Below, piece after piece: positions 1-8,190 of a DNA stretch of 64,000 bases; the stretch's first letter is position 1, and the number at the start of each line of letters is the position of its first letter. A program made the translations under genes and the position numbers. The stretch spans positions 40,448-104,447 of the forward strand of contig CANJPX010000004.1 in NCBI GenBank assembly GCA_947476185.1, in the 5' to 3' direction. Under the pieces are notes generated by a model, which was not told the DNA's origin, made no database searches, and saw nothing but the letters and a program-made list of their open reading frames with translations. Source of the DNA: Bacteroidota bacterium. GTDB lineage: Bacteria; Bacteroidota; Bacteroidia; 2-12-FULL-35-15.

Positions 1-202
1 TTCTGTCGGTTGCATAGGCAGCGGTAACCCGTAATTGATTGTTATAATGAATACTGTTGATATTATGCAAACTCTTTGAATACAACAAATGCGCAGTTTG
101 AAAATAGGGGAAATTCTTTATCAATTCGCTGAGCAAAATACTATCTCTCTCCGACATTTTTTCGGGAGTTTCAACGTATGATATGAATTGCGCTTTATTC
201 AT
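1..202 (-). CDS. conserved Bacteroidota protein, N-terminal part only
   Basis: Reading the minus strand from an ATG at 202 gives an open frame to the window edge, about 67 codons, so only the N-terminus is present. It begins MNKAQFISYVETPEKMSERD and continues with a segment containing KNFPYFQTAHLLYSKSLH. This style (a short helix, then PYFQ..HLL..K.LH and later a YN..L..AAAYA segment) is familiar from an uncharacterised Bacteroidota family often found directly after lptE. No function is known to me. It starts 39 bases after the lptE stop and is most likely the next gene of the same operon. Confidence 0.7.
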   Translation of the reverse strand, partial: MNKAQFISYVETPEKMSERDSILLSELIKNFPYFQTAHLLYSKSLHNINSIHYNNQLRVTAAYATDR

Positions 203-241
203 TAAATGGTCTCAAATTTTATTAGAATTCATGTCAGAAGC

Positions 242-784
242 CTACCAATTATTCAATGCCCTGTTTAAAATATCCTGAACCAATTGCTCATTAATTTCTC
301 TTGTTAATTGATCTTCAATGGAAGTTAAGTTTTGATCACTTGTATAATCTGCATAACGTGTGAATGATTGCTCGAAATTTTTCTTTTCATCAAACATACA
401 AGTATATTTAACATCTACTGTGATCGTTAACCTGTTTAATGCCGCCTGGTCTGTACTTTGTATGGCTATCGGGCCGGTTGAGTAGCCGGTAACACTTCCT
501 TCAAAACTCAGGTCTCCACCTTTATTGATCAGTGATAATCTTGTTTGTGAACTTAATTTATCACGTAACGCTTCAGTAAAAGTTTGACTTAATGTTGGAG
601 GAGCCAATGAAGCATTGTTCTGAAAATATTGTACGGATACTGTTTTTGCTTCAGGTGGAACGCTGCCGCCTGTGAAGGAATAATGCATTTTGCAACTTGA
701 GAATAGAACCAAGACACAAGACGTAAGAATCAAAATGAGTCTAGTGCTTATGATTTGCATCTGTTTTTTTTTAATAGCTAACAT
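242..784 (-). CDS. lptE: LptE-family LPS assembly lipoprotein
   Basis: LptE plugs the LptD barrel in the outer membrane and helps insert lipopolysaccharide. The 180-residue product has a basic n-region, a hydrophobic stretch and a lipobox LFSS-C with the acylated cysteine at residue 31. The mature part (SFTGGSVPPEAKTVSVQYFQNN, then a TLSQTFTEALRDKL helix) is the usual Bacteroidota LptE pattern. An alternative start at the internal ATG at 760 (MQIISTR) sits behind an A-rich run and may be the true one. The gene lies 14 bases after the sigma-54 type activator gene and is probably cotranscribed with it and miaB, an arrangement common in this phylum. Identification rests on pattern recognition and position. 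Confidence 0.85.
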   Translation of the reverse strand: MLAIKKKQMQIISTRLILILTSCVLVLFSSCKMHYSFTGGSVPPEAKTVSVQYFQNNASLAPPTLSQTFTEALRDKLSSQTRLSLINKGGDLSFEGSVTGYSTGPIAIQSTDQAALNRLTITVDVKYTCMFDEKKNFEQSFTRYADYTSDQNLTSIEDQLTREINEQLVQDILNRALNNW

Positions 785-798
785 CTAATATCTGGAAT

Positions 799-2025
799 CT
801 ATTTTATACTGTATTCATTGATCTTTCGGTAAAGCGTCCGCTCAGAAATTCCTAATTCCTTAGCAGCATTTTTGCGTTTGCCTTTGTGTTTTGTTAGCGC
901 TTTCTTGATCATGTCTTCCTCAATTTCCTGCAAGGATAATGATTCTTCAACAACTTCCACCGGCATTTGATTCTGTGTATTTACCGGAGTTGAAGTGTTA
1001 TACCCCAATTGAATTGGAGTTTCCTGTGAGCCTACATCCTGAAATAATTTCTTGATTATTTGAGCATTCTCCGGAGGGAAATCCTGATTCAGTTGATTGT
1101 CATTCTCGATCAGATCAACAACTATTTTTTTCAGATCCATCATCTCAGTCTTCATGTCAAACAATACTTTATATAAAATATCCCTTTCACTGAAGTCGTT
1201 GCCGGCAGTTGAAGTACTTGCTAATACGGGTAACTGAGCAGATTGATGAATCGGTAAATATTTGATCATCGTATCTGATGATATGTCGCGATTTTTTTCA
1301 ATCACAGAAATTTGTTCAGTAATATTTTTTAATTGTCGGATATTTCCTTGCCAATAATAATTTGATAAGATCTGTTCTGCTGCCATATCTAATTTGATTG
1401 TCGGCATCCTGTATTTTGCAGAAAAATCAGATGCAAATTTTCTGAATAATAAATGTATGTCTTGTTTGCGCTCACGCAATGGCGCTACGACAATGGGAAC
1501 AGTGTTTAATCTGTAAAACAGATCTTCTCTGAATTTGCCTTTTTCAATCGCCTGTTGGATGTTTACATTGGTGGCGGCAACTACACGTACATCTGTTTTC
1601 AATACTTTTGAAGACCCTACTTTAATAAATTCTCCACTTTCTAAAACACGTAATAAACGTGATTGAGTTGCAATCGGCATTTCTGCAACCTCATCTAAAA
1701 ATATTGTCCCTCCATTTGCCACTTCAAAATACCCTTTGCGTGCTTCATGCGCGCCTGTAAATGAACCTTTTTCATGTCCGAATAATTCTGAATCAATTGT
1801 TCCTTCCGGAATTGCCCCACAATTAACTGCAATATATTGTCCGTGTTTACGCGCACTTAAGGCATGAATGATCTGTGGAAAAACTTCTTTTCCTGTTCCG
1901 CTTTCTCCTGTGATTAGTACCGTTAGATCGGTTGGCGCTACTTGTTTCGCAATATCAATTGCTCTATCCAATGAGGGCGAGCTACCAATGATTCCGAATC
2001 GGTTCTTTAGATCTTGAATTGTCAT
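799..2025 (-). CDS. sigma-54 type AAA+ transcriptional activator without receiver domain
   Basis: The 408-residue protein starts directly with the AAA+ domain: Walker A GESGTGKE at residues 40-47, the sigma-54 contact loop at 87-92, Walker B GTIFLDEV at 106-113, and an R-finger region further on (FREDLFYRLN). A linker of about 100 residues follows. The C-terminus is a Fis-type helix-turn-helix (KNAAKELGISERTLYRKI). There is no phosphorylated receiver or sensory domain, so it may be controlled by level or by a partner protein. The contact loop reads GSFTGA rather than the canonical GAFTGA. It sits between miaB and lptE, a conserved Bacteroidota neighbourhood. Which promoters it activates cannot be told from the sequence. 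Confidence 0.9.
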   Translation of the reverse strand: MTIQDLKNRFGIIGSSPSLDRAIDIAKQVAPTDLTVLITGESGTGKEVFPQIIHALSARKHGQYIAVNCGAIPEGTIDSELFGHEKGSFTGAHEARKGYFEVANGGTIFLDEVAEMPIATQSRLLRVLESGEFIKVGSSKVLKTDVRVVAATNVNIQQAIEKGKFREDLFYRLNTVPIVVAPLRERKQDIHLLFRKFASDFSAKYRMPTIKLDMAAEQILSNYYWQGNIRQLKNITEQISVIEKNRDISSDTMIKYLPIHQSAQLPVLASTSTAGNDFSERDILYKVLFDMKTEMMDLKKIVVDLIENDNQLNQDFPPENAQIIKKLFQDVGSQETPIQLGYNTSTPVNTQNQMPVEVVEESLSLQEIEEDMIKKALTKHKGKRKNAAKELGISERTLYRKINEYSIK

Positions 2026-2060
2026 TTTTTTTAATAGAATAAAGAGTAAAGAGCCAAGAA

Positions 2061-2435
2061 TTAAGACAAAATAGCCTTTTCCGAAGCAACCTTTTCTCTA
2101 AATGAAAAAATCATTTTTTGTATTTCTGTAACTAAATTTAATGTTCGATTTAATAATTCTTGCTTCCCATATTTTCTTCGCTCACTTATCAGTAACTGAG
2201 TTTCCAATTCATACGAAGAACAAAGCGAAATGGAAAGGTATTCTGCAAATTGCAACTTTGTCCTTTTTCCTGAACCTTCAGCTATATTAGAAGGAATAGA
2301 GCAGGAGCACCTGTTCATTTGGTCAATCAAATTATATCTTTCTTCTTTTGGCAAATCTTTACAATACAAGAATGTCAAATCTGCCAAATCCATGGATTTT
2401 TGCCAGATCAAAAGCTGTTTGAAATTATGCGCCAT
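2061..2435 (-). CDS. four-helix-bundle protein, S23 / 23S rRNA intervening-sequence family
   Basis: This 124-residue protein has the family's opening (FKQLLIWQKSMDLA), the central signature IPSNIAEGSGKRT, and the EYLSISLCSSYELETQL helix. Homologues were first seen encoded in intervening sequences of 23S rRNA genes and are related to the Avd accessory protein of diversity-generating retroelements. Their cellular role is not established. Here the gene is not in an rRNA gene and no reverse transcriptase is near. It splits the otherwise conserved miaB-activator-lptE operon, and the flanking DNA carries degenerate repeats (about 2047-2070, 2454-2478 and 2549-2576), so it looks like a late insertion. 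Confidence 0.9.
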   Translation of the reverse strand: MAHNFKQLLIWQKSMDLADLTFLYCKDLPKEERYNLIDQMNRCSCSIPSNIAEGSGKRTKLQFAEYLSISLCSSYELETQLLISERRKYGKQELLNRTLNLVTEIQKMIFSFREKVASEKAILS

Positions 2436-2453
2436 AATTTGATGTAAAATTTT

Positions 2454-2576
2454 AAAGTCAAGAACTAAGATTAAATTTTGACCTTATTTCACTATATTTC
2501 TAATTTTGCTTGTTAATTAATTTAGGAGTTGTTTCAACCTTATAAAAGGAATCTATCTTGGCTCCTGATTCTAACC
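2454..2576. repeat. degenerate repeats flanking the S23-type gene
   Basis: Read on the minus strand, TCTTAGTTCTTGACTTT lies just upstream of the S23-type start (2454-2478) and TCTTAATTCTTGGCTCTTT lies just after its stop (about 2047-2066), giving an imperfect direct repeat around the gene. A third related copy, TCTTGGCTCCTGATTCT, is in the opposite orientation near 2555-2572, after miaB. Similar CTTGGTTCTTGATTCTTG-type strings are familiar around this gene family in other Bacteroidota. Their function is unknown. Confidence 0.5.
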
Positions 2577-2584
2577 ACTTGCCT

Positions 2585-4015
2585 CTAGACCGCTTTTCCA
2601 ATTAATGTTCCTCCTGTGCACTTATCCACAAATACATTCACATAATCGCCTTTCTTGAAATTTTCTTTTGGGAAAACAACAACAGTGCTTTGCGAATTTC
2701 TTCCGAATAATTCTTCCTTTGATTTTTTTGATGTTCCTTCCACCAAAACTCTGTGTACCTTTCCAACACCTTGTTTTGTCCGTTCAGCAGAATGCTTCAG
2801 CTGTAATTCAACTATTTCAGCCAACCTTCTGCTTTTTACATCTGCCGGTACATCATCCGGATATTTTCGTTCCGCTAAAGTTTTGGGTCTTTCACTGTAA
2901 GCAAACATGTACCCAAAATCATACTTCACTTCCTCCATCAATGATATTGTGTCTTTATGTTCTTCTTCTGTTTCGGAACAAAATCCACTGATGATATCCA
3001 TGGATATTCCACAATCCGGAATTATTCTGCGTATGGCAGCAATCCTGCTCAAATACCATTCACGGGTATATCCGCGGTTCATCATTTCTAAGATCCGTGA
3101 GTTACCCGATTGTACCGGCAAATGAACATAACTGCAAATATTTTCATATTTGGCGATCATATACAATACTTCATCATTCATATCTTTTGGATGTGAAGTA
3201 CTGAATCGTACACGCAGATCCGGATTTACCAATGCTACTTTTTCAAGTAATTGAGGAAATGTCGTAGCACTTTTTAATTCTTCTTCGGAAATATCTTCTT
3301 TCTTTAAGCCTCCCCCTGTCCACAAATACGAATCAACATTTTGTCCGAGTAGGGTCACTTCTCTGTATCCTTGTGCGAATAATTCTTGTGCTTCTTTAAC
3401 GACAGTTTCAGGATCCCGGCTCCGTTCTCTTCCTCTGGTAAAAGGAACCACACAAAATGCACACATATTATCACATCCCCGTGTAATACTGATAAATGCA
3501 GTAACCCCGTTAGATCCCAACCGAACAGGAGCAATATCAGCATAGGTCTCTTCTTTTGATAAAAGTACGTTCACCGCTTTTTGTCCCGTTTCTGCAATTT
3601 CTATAAGTTCAGGTAAGCTTCGGTAGGCATCCGGTCCAACAACGATGTCTACAAGTTTTTCTTCTTCCAGAAATTGTGATTTCAATCGTTCTGCCATACA
3701 GCCCAACACCCCAACGATAAGATCGGGGTTGTTCTTTTTTGCTTTTTTATATTCGGTCAAACGTTTTCTCACTCGCTGTTCTGCTCCCTCCCGAATAGCA
3801 CAGGTATTGACAAATATTACATCTGCTTCAAAAAAATCATTTGTAGTGGAAAATCCTTTGTCTTTTAATATGGAGGCTACAATTTCACTATCCGAAAAAT
3901 TCATCGCACAGCCATAACTCTCCAAAAACAGTTTTTTGCCATTGGGCTGAAGAGGTGTTTCGATCATCAAGGCTTCACCTTGTTTACTTTCATCAATTTC
4001 TTTATTCTCGCTCAT
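2585..4015 (-). CDS. miaB: tRNA-2-methylthio-N6-dimethylallyladenosine synthase
   Basis: MiaB is a radical-SAM enzyme that adds a methylthio group to i6A37 in tRNAs reading UNN codons. From the ATG at 4015 the product is 476 residues. The N-terminal UPF0004 domain carries the auxiliary-cluster cysteines C36 (YGCAMN), C72 (NTCAIREGA) and C106 (LGCMAERL). The radical-SAM cluster is C181-xxx-C185-xx-C188 ([10 protein letters not shown]), followed by [12 protein letters not shown], typical for MiaB. A TRAM domain ends the protein. The open frame extends seven codons further to a TTG at 4036, but that TTG lies inside the promoter -7 element TATCTTTG, so the ATG at 4015 is preferred. First gene of the lptE operon. 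Confidence 0.95.
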   Translation of the reverse strand: MSENKEIDESKQGEALMIETPLQPNGKKLFLESYGCAMNFSDSEIVASILKDKGFSTTNDFFEADVIFVNTCAIREGAEQRVRKRLTEYKKAKKNNPDLIVGVLGCMAERLKSQFLEEEKLVDIVVGPDAYRSLPELIEIAETGQKAVNVLLSKEETYADIAPVRLGSNGVTAFISITRGCDNMCAFCVVPFTRGRERSRDPETVVKEAQELFAQGYREVTLLGQNVDSYLWTGGGLKKEDISEEELKSATTFPQLLEKVALVNPDLRVRFSTSHPKDMNDEVLYMIAKYENICSYVHLPVQSGNSRILEMMNRGYTREWYLSRIAAIRRIIPDCGISMDIISGFCSETEEEHKDTISLMEEVKYDFGYMFAYSERPKTLAERKYPDDVPADVKSRRLAEIVELQLKHSAERTKQGVGKVHRVLVEGTSKKSKEELFGRNSQSTVVVFPKENFKKGDYVNVFVDKCTGGTLIGKAV

Positions 4016-4033
4016 TTTATTTTTAATGGATTG

Positions 4034-4063
4034 CAAAGATAATTAAAATAAATGGGTGACAAA
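4034..4063 (-). promoter_or_regulatory. Bacteroidota-type promoter for miaB
   Basis: On the minus strand TTTG (4060-4063), an 18-base spacer and TATCTTTG (4034-4041) match the -33 / -7 elements (TTTG, TAnnTTTG) of the Bacteroidota primary sigma factor. The spacer is one base shorter than usual. The start codon at 4015 lies 18 bases downstream. Confidence 0.6.
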
Positions 4064-4103
4064 ATGGCGCATTTCGATTTATTTTCAAAAAAAATTAAAA
4101 ATT

Positions 4104-4129
4104 TATATATATATATTTATATATATATG
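4104..4129. repeat. alternating TA tract between miaB and topA
   Basis: A run made almost entirely of TA steps, interrupted once by TTT, lies in the middle of the 241-base divergent region. Such tracts melt easily and change shape with supercoiling. It sits just upstream of topA, whose product relaxes negative supercoils; a regulatory link is only a guess. Confidence 0.6.
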
Positions 4130-4150
4130 TTTTGACAAAAGCAAATTTAA

Positions 4151-4183
4151 TTTGCAAAATTCCTTTTTGATTTGTTTTCTTTG
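4151..4183 (+). promoter_or_regulatory. probable promoter for topA
   Basis: TTTG (4151-4154), a 21-base spacer and TTTCTTTG (4176-4183) resemble the Bacteroidota TTTG / TAnnTTTG pair with one mismatch in the -7 element. The predicted start of transcription would leave a leader of about 65 bases before the topA ATG. Confidence 0.4.
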
Positions 4184-4256
4184 CAACGAATTTTGAGAAA
4201 ATGGCATCTCAGGCAATATTCAATTTTATTAAAACCTAACCCAAATTAGCTAGCGT

Positions 4257-6737
4257 ATGAGCAAAAATTTAGTGATCGTGGAGTCCCCTGCAAAGGCAAA
4301 GACAATAGAAGGATTTTTAGGAGAAGGTTTTACAGTTAGGTCGAGTTTTGGTCACGTCCGTGATCTTGCTAAAAAAGGATTGGGTGTAGATATTGAAAAT
4401 AAATTCACTCCTAATTATGAAGTATCACCCGATAAAACAAAAGTGGTCAATGAGTTAAAGGCCTTAGCAAAGAAAGCTGAAGTGGTTTGGCTAGCAACGG
4501 ATGAGGACCGTGAAGGGGAAGCTATTTCCTGGCACTTGTTTGAAGCATTGAACTTAAACGATAAAACTACAAAACGCATTGTTTTTCACGAAATTACCAA
4601 GCCTGCTATTCAAAATGCGATTGCGAATCCGCGTACCATCGACAAGCATTTAGTGGATGCACAGCAAGCACGAAGAATTTTAGACCGACTGGTTGGTTTT
4701 GAATTATCTCCTGTGTTATGGAAAAAAATCCGTCCATCCTTGTCAGCAGGGCGCGTTCAATCTGTTACCGTGCGTTTGATTGTTGAACGTGAACGTGAGA
4801 TCGTTGCTTTTAAAAGCACATCTTCCTACAAGGTAACAGCAAATTTTATTGCAGGAAATTCGAATGTGAAGGCAGAACTTTCTACAAAATTTAAATCTTT
4901 AGAGGAAGCTCGCACATTTTTGAAAAAATGTGAAATGGCTGATTATACAGTTGATAGCGTTGAAACAAAACCAACAAAAAAGTCTCCATCTGCACCTTTT
5001 ACAACTTCTACTTTACAACAAGAAGCAAGTCGTAAACTGGGCTTTTCTGTTTCTCAGACAATGGTTGTTGCTCAGAAATTATACGAAAGTGGAAAGATCA
5101 CTTATATGAGAACCGATTCTGTGAACCTTTCTGATACGGCTATCAATCAGGCGAAAGAAGCGATCACAGGAAATTATGGTGACAAATATCTGAACATCCG
5201 TCAATATAAAACGAAATCAAAAGGTGCACAAGAAGCCCACGAAGCAATTCGACCAACCTATATCCAAAATCAAACTGTGGATGGTGATTCTTCTGAAAAA
5301 CGTTTGTACGACCTGATTTGGAAACGTACCATTTCTTCTCAGATGAGTGACGCCGAATTAGAAAAAACAACTGTTATTATCACGGCTTCAGGAACTACCG
5401 AAAAATTTGTTGTTCAAGGTGAAGTATTGAAATTCGATGGTTTCCTTAAAATTTATTTAGAAGGAACCGATGATGAAGAAGATGAAAATCAATCCGGAAT
5501 GCTTCCTCCTATGAAGGTTGGAGAAATATTAAAGGCGAACGAAATTATTGCAATGGAACGATTTACACATCATCCTGCAAGATATACGGAAGCTAGTTTA
5601 GTAAAGAAATTAGAAGAGTTGGGTATTGGTCGTCCTTCAACGTATGCTCCTACAATTTCGACAATTCAAAAACGTGAATACGTTGTCAAGGAAGAAAGAG
5701 AAGGAATTCAACGTAATTTTAATGTGCTGATCTTAAAAGATGGCAAGATCGCCGATGAGGTGAGATCTGAAGGTACCGGAGCCGAAAAATCAAAATTATT
5801 TCCTACGGATATTGGAATGGTTGTAACTGATTTCTTATTTGTTCAGTTTCCGCAGATCATGGATTATAATTTTACTGCAAAAGTGGAAGAAGAGTTCGAT
5901 GAGATTGCTGAAGGAAAAATCCAATGGACAAAGATGTTGGCCGATTTTTACAAACCGTTTCACCTTAATGTGGTTGATACGTCAGAAAATTCGGAGCGCG
6001 CTTCCGGAGAACGGCTGCTTGGTGTTGATCCAGTTTCCGGAAAAAATCTTTATGTACGTATCGGCCGCTTTGGTCCGATGGCTCAGCTTGGAGAAGGGAA
6101 TGATGAAAATAATAAGCCGAAATTTTCCAGTTTGCGAAAAGATCAACGTTTAGATACGATCACATTTCAGGAAGCTTTAGATCTTTTTAAACTTCCACGA
6201 GTGGTTGGAATGTTCGAAGATAAGGAAATGGTTGTCGCTGTGGGCCGCTTTGGTCCATATGTTCGTCATAATAGTTTATTTATTTCTTTGAAAAAAGAAG
6301 ATGACCCGATGACTGTTTCTGCTGACCGTTGCGTGGAATTGATCCTTGCAAAACGTCAGGCTGAAATTGATAAATACATAAAAACATTTCCTGAAAGACC
6401 GGACGTTCAATTGCTGAATGGCCGTTGGGGCCCGTATTTGGTGATCGATAAAAATAATTTTAAATTGCCAAAAGGTACTGATGCTGCTTCATTAACATTG
6501 CAGGAATGTTTGGATATTGCTGCTGACCCTAAGAATGCAAGCAAAGGAAATCGTTTCAAGAAAAAACAAGTAGAGAAAAAACCATTTAAAGCAGCAGCAG
6601 CAAAAAAAGCTTCTCCTAAAAAGAAAGTGGCGGCCAAAACTGCAGTAGCCGCTGTAAAGAAGTCGGCACCTAAAAAGGCTGTTAAAAAGGTTGCATTAAA
6701 AAAAGTAGCGGCTAAAAAAGTTGCTAAAGTAAAATAA
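4257..6737 (+). CDS. topA: DNA topoisomerase I (type IA) with lysine/alanine-rich tail
   Basis: This 826-residue enzyme relaxes negative supercoils by single-strand passage. The TOPRIM domain is N-terminal (LVIVESPAKAKTIEGFL, WLATDEDREGEAISWH). The catalytic tyrosine is Y283 in GKITYMRTDS. Three TopoI C-terminal repeats follow (around YVRIGRFGPMAQ, VVAVGRFGPYVRH and LLNGRWGPYLV) in place of the zinc fingers of the E. coli enzyme. The last 60 or so residues are nearly all K, A, V and P in histone-H1-like KKAxKK repeats and probably add nonspecific DNA binding. The gene diverges from miaB. The short overlapping frames inside it are shadows. Confidence 0.97.
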   Translation: MSKNLVIVESPAKAKTIEGFLGEGFTVRSSFGHVRDLAKKGLGVDIENKFTPNYEVSPDKTKVVNELKALAKKAEVVWLATDEDREGEAISWHLFEALNLNDKTTKRIVFHEITKPAIQNAIANPRTIDKHLVDAQQARRILDRLVGFELSPVLWKKIRPSLSAGRVQSVTVRLIVEREREIVAFKSTSSYKVTANFIAGNSNVKAELSTKFKSLEEARTFLKKCEMADYTVDSVETKPTKKSPSAPFTTSTLQQEASRKLGFSVSQTMVVAQKLYESGKITYMRTDSVNLSDTAINQAKEAITGNYGDKYLNIRQYKTKSKGAQEAHEAIRPTYIQNQTVDGDSSEKRLYDLIWKRTISSQMSDAELEKTTVIITASGTTEKFVVQGEVLKFDGFLKIYLEGTDDEEDENQSGMLPPMKVGEILKANEIIAMERFTHHPARYTEASLVKKLEELGIGRPSTYAPTISTIQKREYVVKEEREGIQRNFNVLILKDGKIADEVRSEGTGAEKSKLFPTDIGMVVTDFLFVQFPQIMDYNFTAKVEEEFDEIAEGKIQWTKMLADFYKPFHLNVVDTSENSERASGERLLGVDPVSGKNLYVRIGRFGPMAQLGEGNDENNKPKFSSLRKDQRLDTITFQEALDLFKLPRVVGMFEDKEMVVAVGRFGPYVRHNSLFISLKKEDDPMTVSADRCVELILAKRQAEIDKYIKTFPERPDVQLLNGRWGPYLVIDKNNFKLPKGTDAASLTLQECLDIAADPKNASKGNRFKKKQVEKKPFKAAAAKKASPKKKVAAKTAVAAVKKSAPKKAVKKVALKKVAAKKVAKVK

Positions 6738-6886
6738 CAAAAACGTTTCTGTATCTTTTTTGAAACATAGTGTTATAGATTAAAAGCTTTTATTTGTTGA
6801 TGATAAAGCAACCAATTTGTTTTTTATCGTCATTGATATAAAGGTTGTAAAACGTATTAGCTGAATAATTATCCAATAATTGCACT

Positions 6887-8056
6887 ATGCAAGAATTCTT
6901 CACACCGGTAGATACAAGCCACTTTAACGGAGCGAATAAATACTCCGCTACTACTTATGGAAAAGTAATTAACGCCTATCTGAAAGGGGATGATTTTCCA
7001 AGTTTAGAAAATGTTCATTTAGCGATTATAGGTGTTGAAGAGGATCGGAAAGCCATAAATAACGAAGGTTGCGGACTTGCAGCAGATTATGTTCGGGAAA
7101 ATCTTTACAAATTATTTCAAGGGAATTATTCAACAAAAATTGTTGATCTTGGTAATATCAAAAAGGGAAATACCATTGACGACAGTTACTTTGCTGTTTC
7201 AGATGTATTGGCCCAATTGCTCAAAAAAAATATCGTTCCAATCATTATCGGTGGCTCGCAGGATCTTACATATTGTAATTATCTGGCCTATCAGAAAATG
7301 GAACAAACCATCAATATCGTTGCAATAGATTCTTCATTCGATATTGGTGAAGGAGATACGATGTTGGATTCTCAAAGTTATTTGAGCAAGATCATATTGC
7401 ATAAACCAAATATTCTTTTTAATTTCAGTAACATCGGATATCAATCTTATTTTGTAGATCAGAATTCAATCGAATTGATGAGTAAATTATTTTTTGATGC
7501 ACATCGCTTGGGGAAGGTTCGCAAAAATATGGAAGATGTAGAACCGATCGTAAGAAATGCAGATGTCGTAAGTTTTGATGTTTCGTCAATCCGTCAAAGT
7601 GATGCTCCCGGAAATGGCAACGCATCACCAAATGGTTTTTATGGTGAAGAAGCATGTCAGATTTCACGTTATGCCGGTTTTAGTGATAAATTAACTTCGA
7701 TCGGATTTTATGAGATAAATCCTGCTTTTGATACCAATAAGCAAACAGCTCACCTGGTAGCACAAATGATCTGGTACTTTATCGATGGGTTTTACAACCG
7801 GAAGCATGATTACCCGATCGTGGATAAGTCGGAATATACCAAATATCGCGTTTCCATTAAGGATCATGAGCATGAGATCGTGTTCTATAAGAGCAATAAA
7901 AGCGATCGCTGGTGGATGGATGTACCTTATCCGGTGAATCATCAGATAAAATTTGAGCGCCATCACATGGTTCCGTGTTCCTATAGCGATTATGAAACCG
8001 CCTGTAGCGATGAAATGCCTGATAGTTGGTGGCAAACATATCAAAAATTAGGTTAG
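6887..8056 (+). CDS. arginase/formimidoylglutamase-family protein with degenerate metal site
   Basis: The 389-residue protein has the ureohydrolase fold signatures in the right order: IIIGGSQDLTY (118-129), IVAIDSSFDIGE (144-155) and VVSFDVSSIRQSDAPG (227-242). In active enzymes these read GGxH, DAHxD and SFDxDxxDP. Here H becomes Q125, the DAHxD histidine becomes S150, D becomes S233 and the last D is lost, so about half of the di-manganese ligands are missing. An active ureohydrolase is therefore unlikely. Databases usually label such proteins formimidoylglutamase. Related genes often accompany the type IX secretion genes that follow here, which suggests a structural or regulatory role, but that is inference. 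No hut genes are near. Confidence 0.8.
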   Translation: MQEFFTPVDTSHFNGANKYSATTYGKVINAYLKGDDFPSLENVHLAIIGVEEDRKAINNEGCGLAADYVRENLYKLFQGNYSTKIVDLGNIKKGNTIDDSYFAVSDVLAQLLKKNIVPIIIGGSQDLTYCNYLAYQKMEQTINIVAIDSSFDIGEGDTMLDSQSYLSKIILHKPNILFNFSNIGYQSYFVDQNSIELMSKLFFDAHRLGKVRKNMEDVEPIVRNADVVSFDVSSIRQSDAPGNGNASPNGFYGEEACQISRYAGFSDKLTSIGFYEINPAFDTNKQTAHLVAQMIWYFIDGFYNRKHDYPIVDKSEYTKYRVSIKDHEHEIVFYKSNKSDRWWMDVPYPVNHQIKFERHHMVPCSYSDYETACSDEMPDSWWQTYQKLG

Positions 8057-8104
8057 ACTACAAAAAGCCGTTTTAGGATAAATGAACAATAAATTGTTTA
8101 AAAA

Positions 8105-8135
8105 TTTGTTTTTATTAAACTTATACTTAATTTAG
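8105..8135 (+). promoter_or_regulatory. probable promoter of the type IX secretion cluster
   Basis: TTTG (8105-8108), a 19-base spacer and TAATTTAG (8128-8135) match the Bacteroidota -33 / -7 pair with one mismatch in the -7. It lies about 55 bases before the porP-like ATG, leaving an A-rich untranslated leader without a Shine-Dalgarno site. Confidence 0.5.
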
Positions 8136-8190
8136 CGTCCTAACTTTAGTAAAAAGAGACAAAAAACTGTTAACTTTTAACAAGTAAAAA

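Noticed and set aside
2230..2442. Plus-strand frame opposite the S23-type gene
   Set aside because: Antisense shadow of a clear family member; no start context or family similarity.
4016..4036. TTG start giving seven more residues for miaB
   Set aside because: The TTG is part of a consensus -7 promoter element, so it would lie upstream of the transcript.
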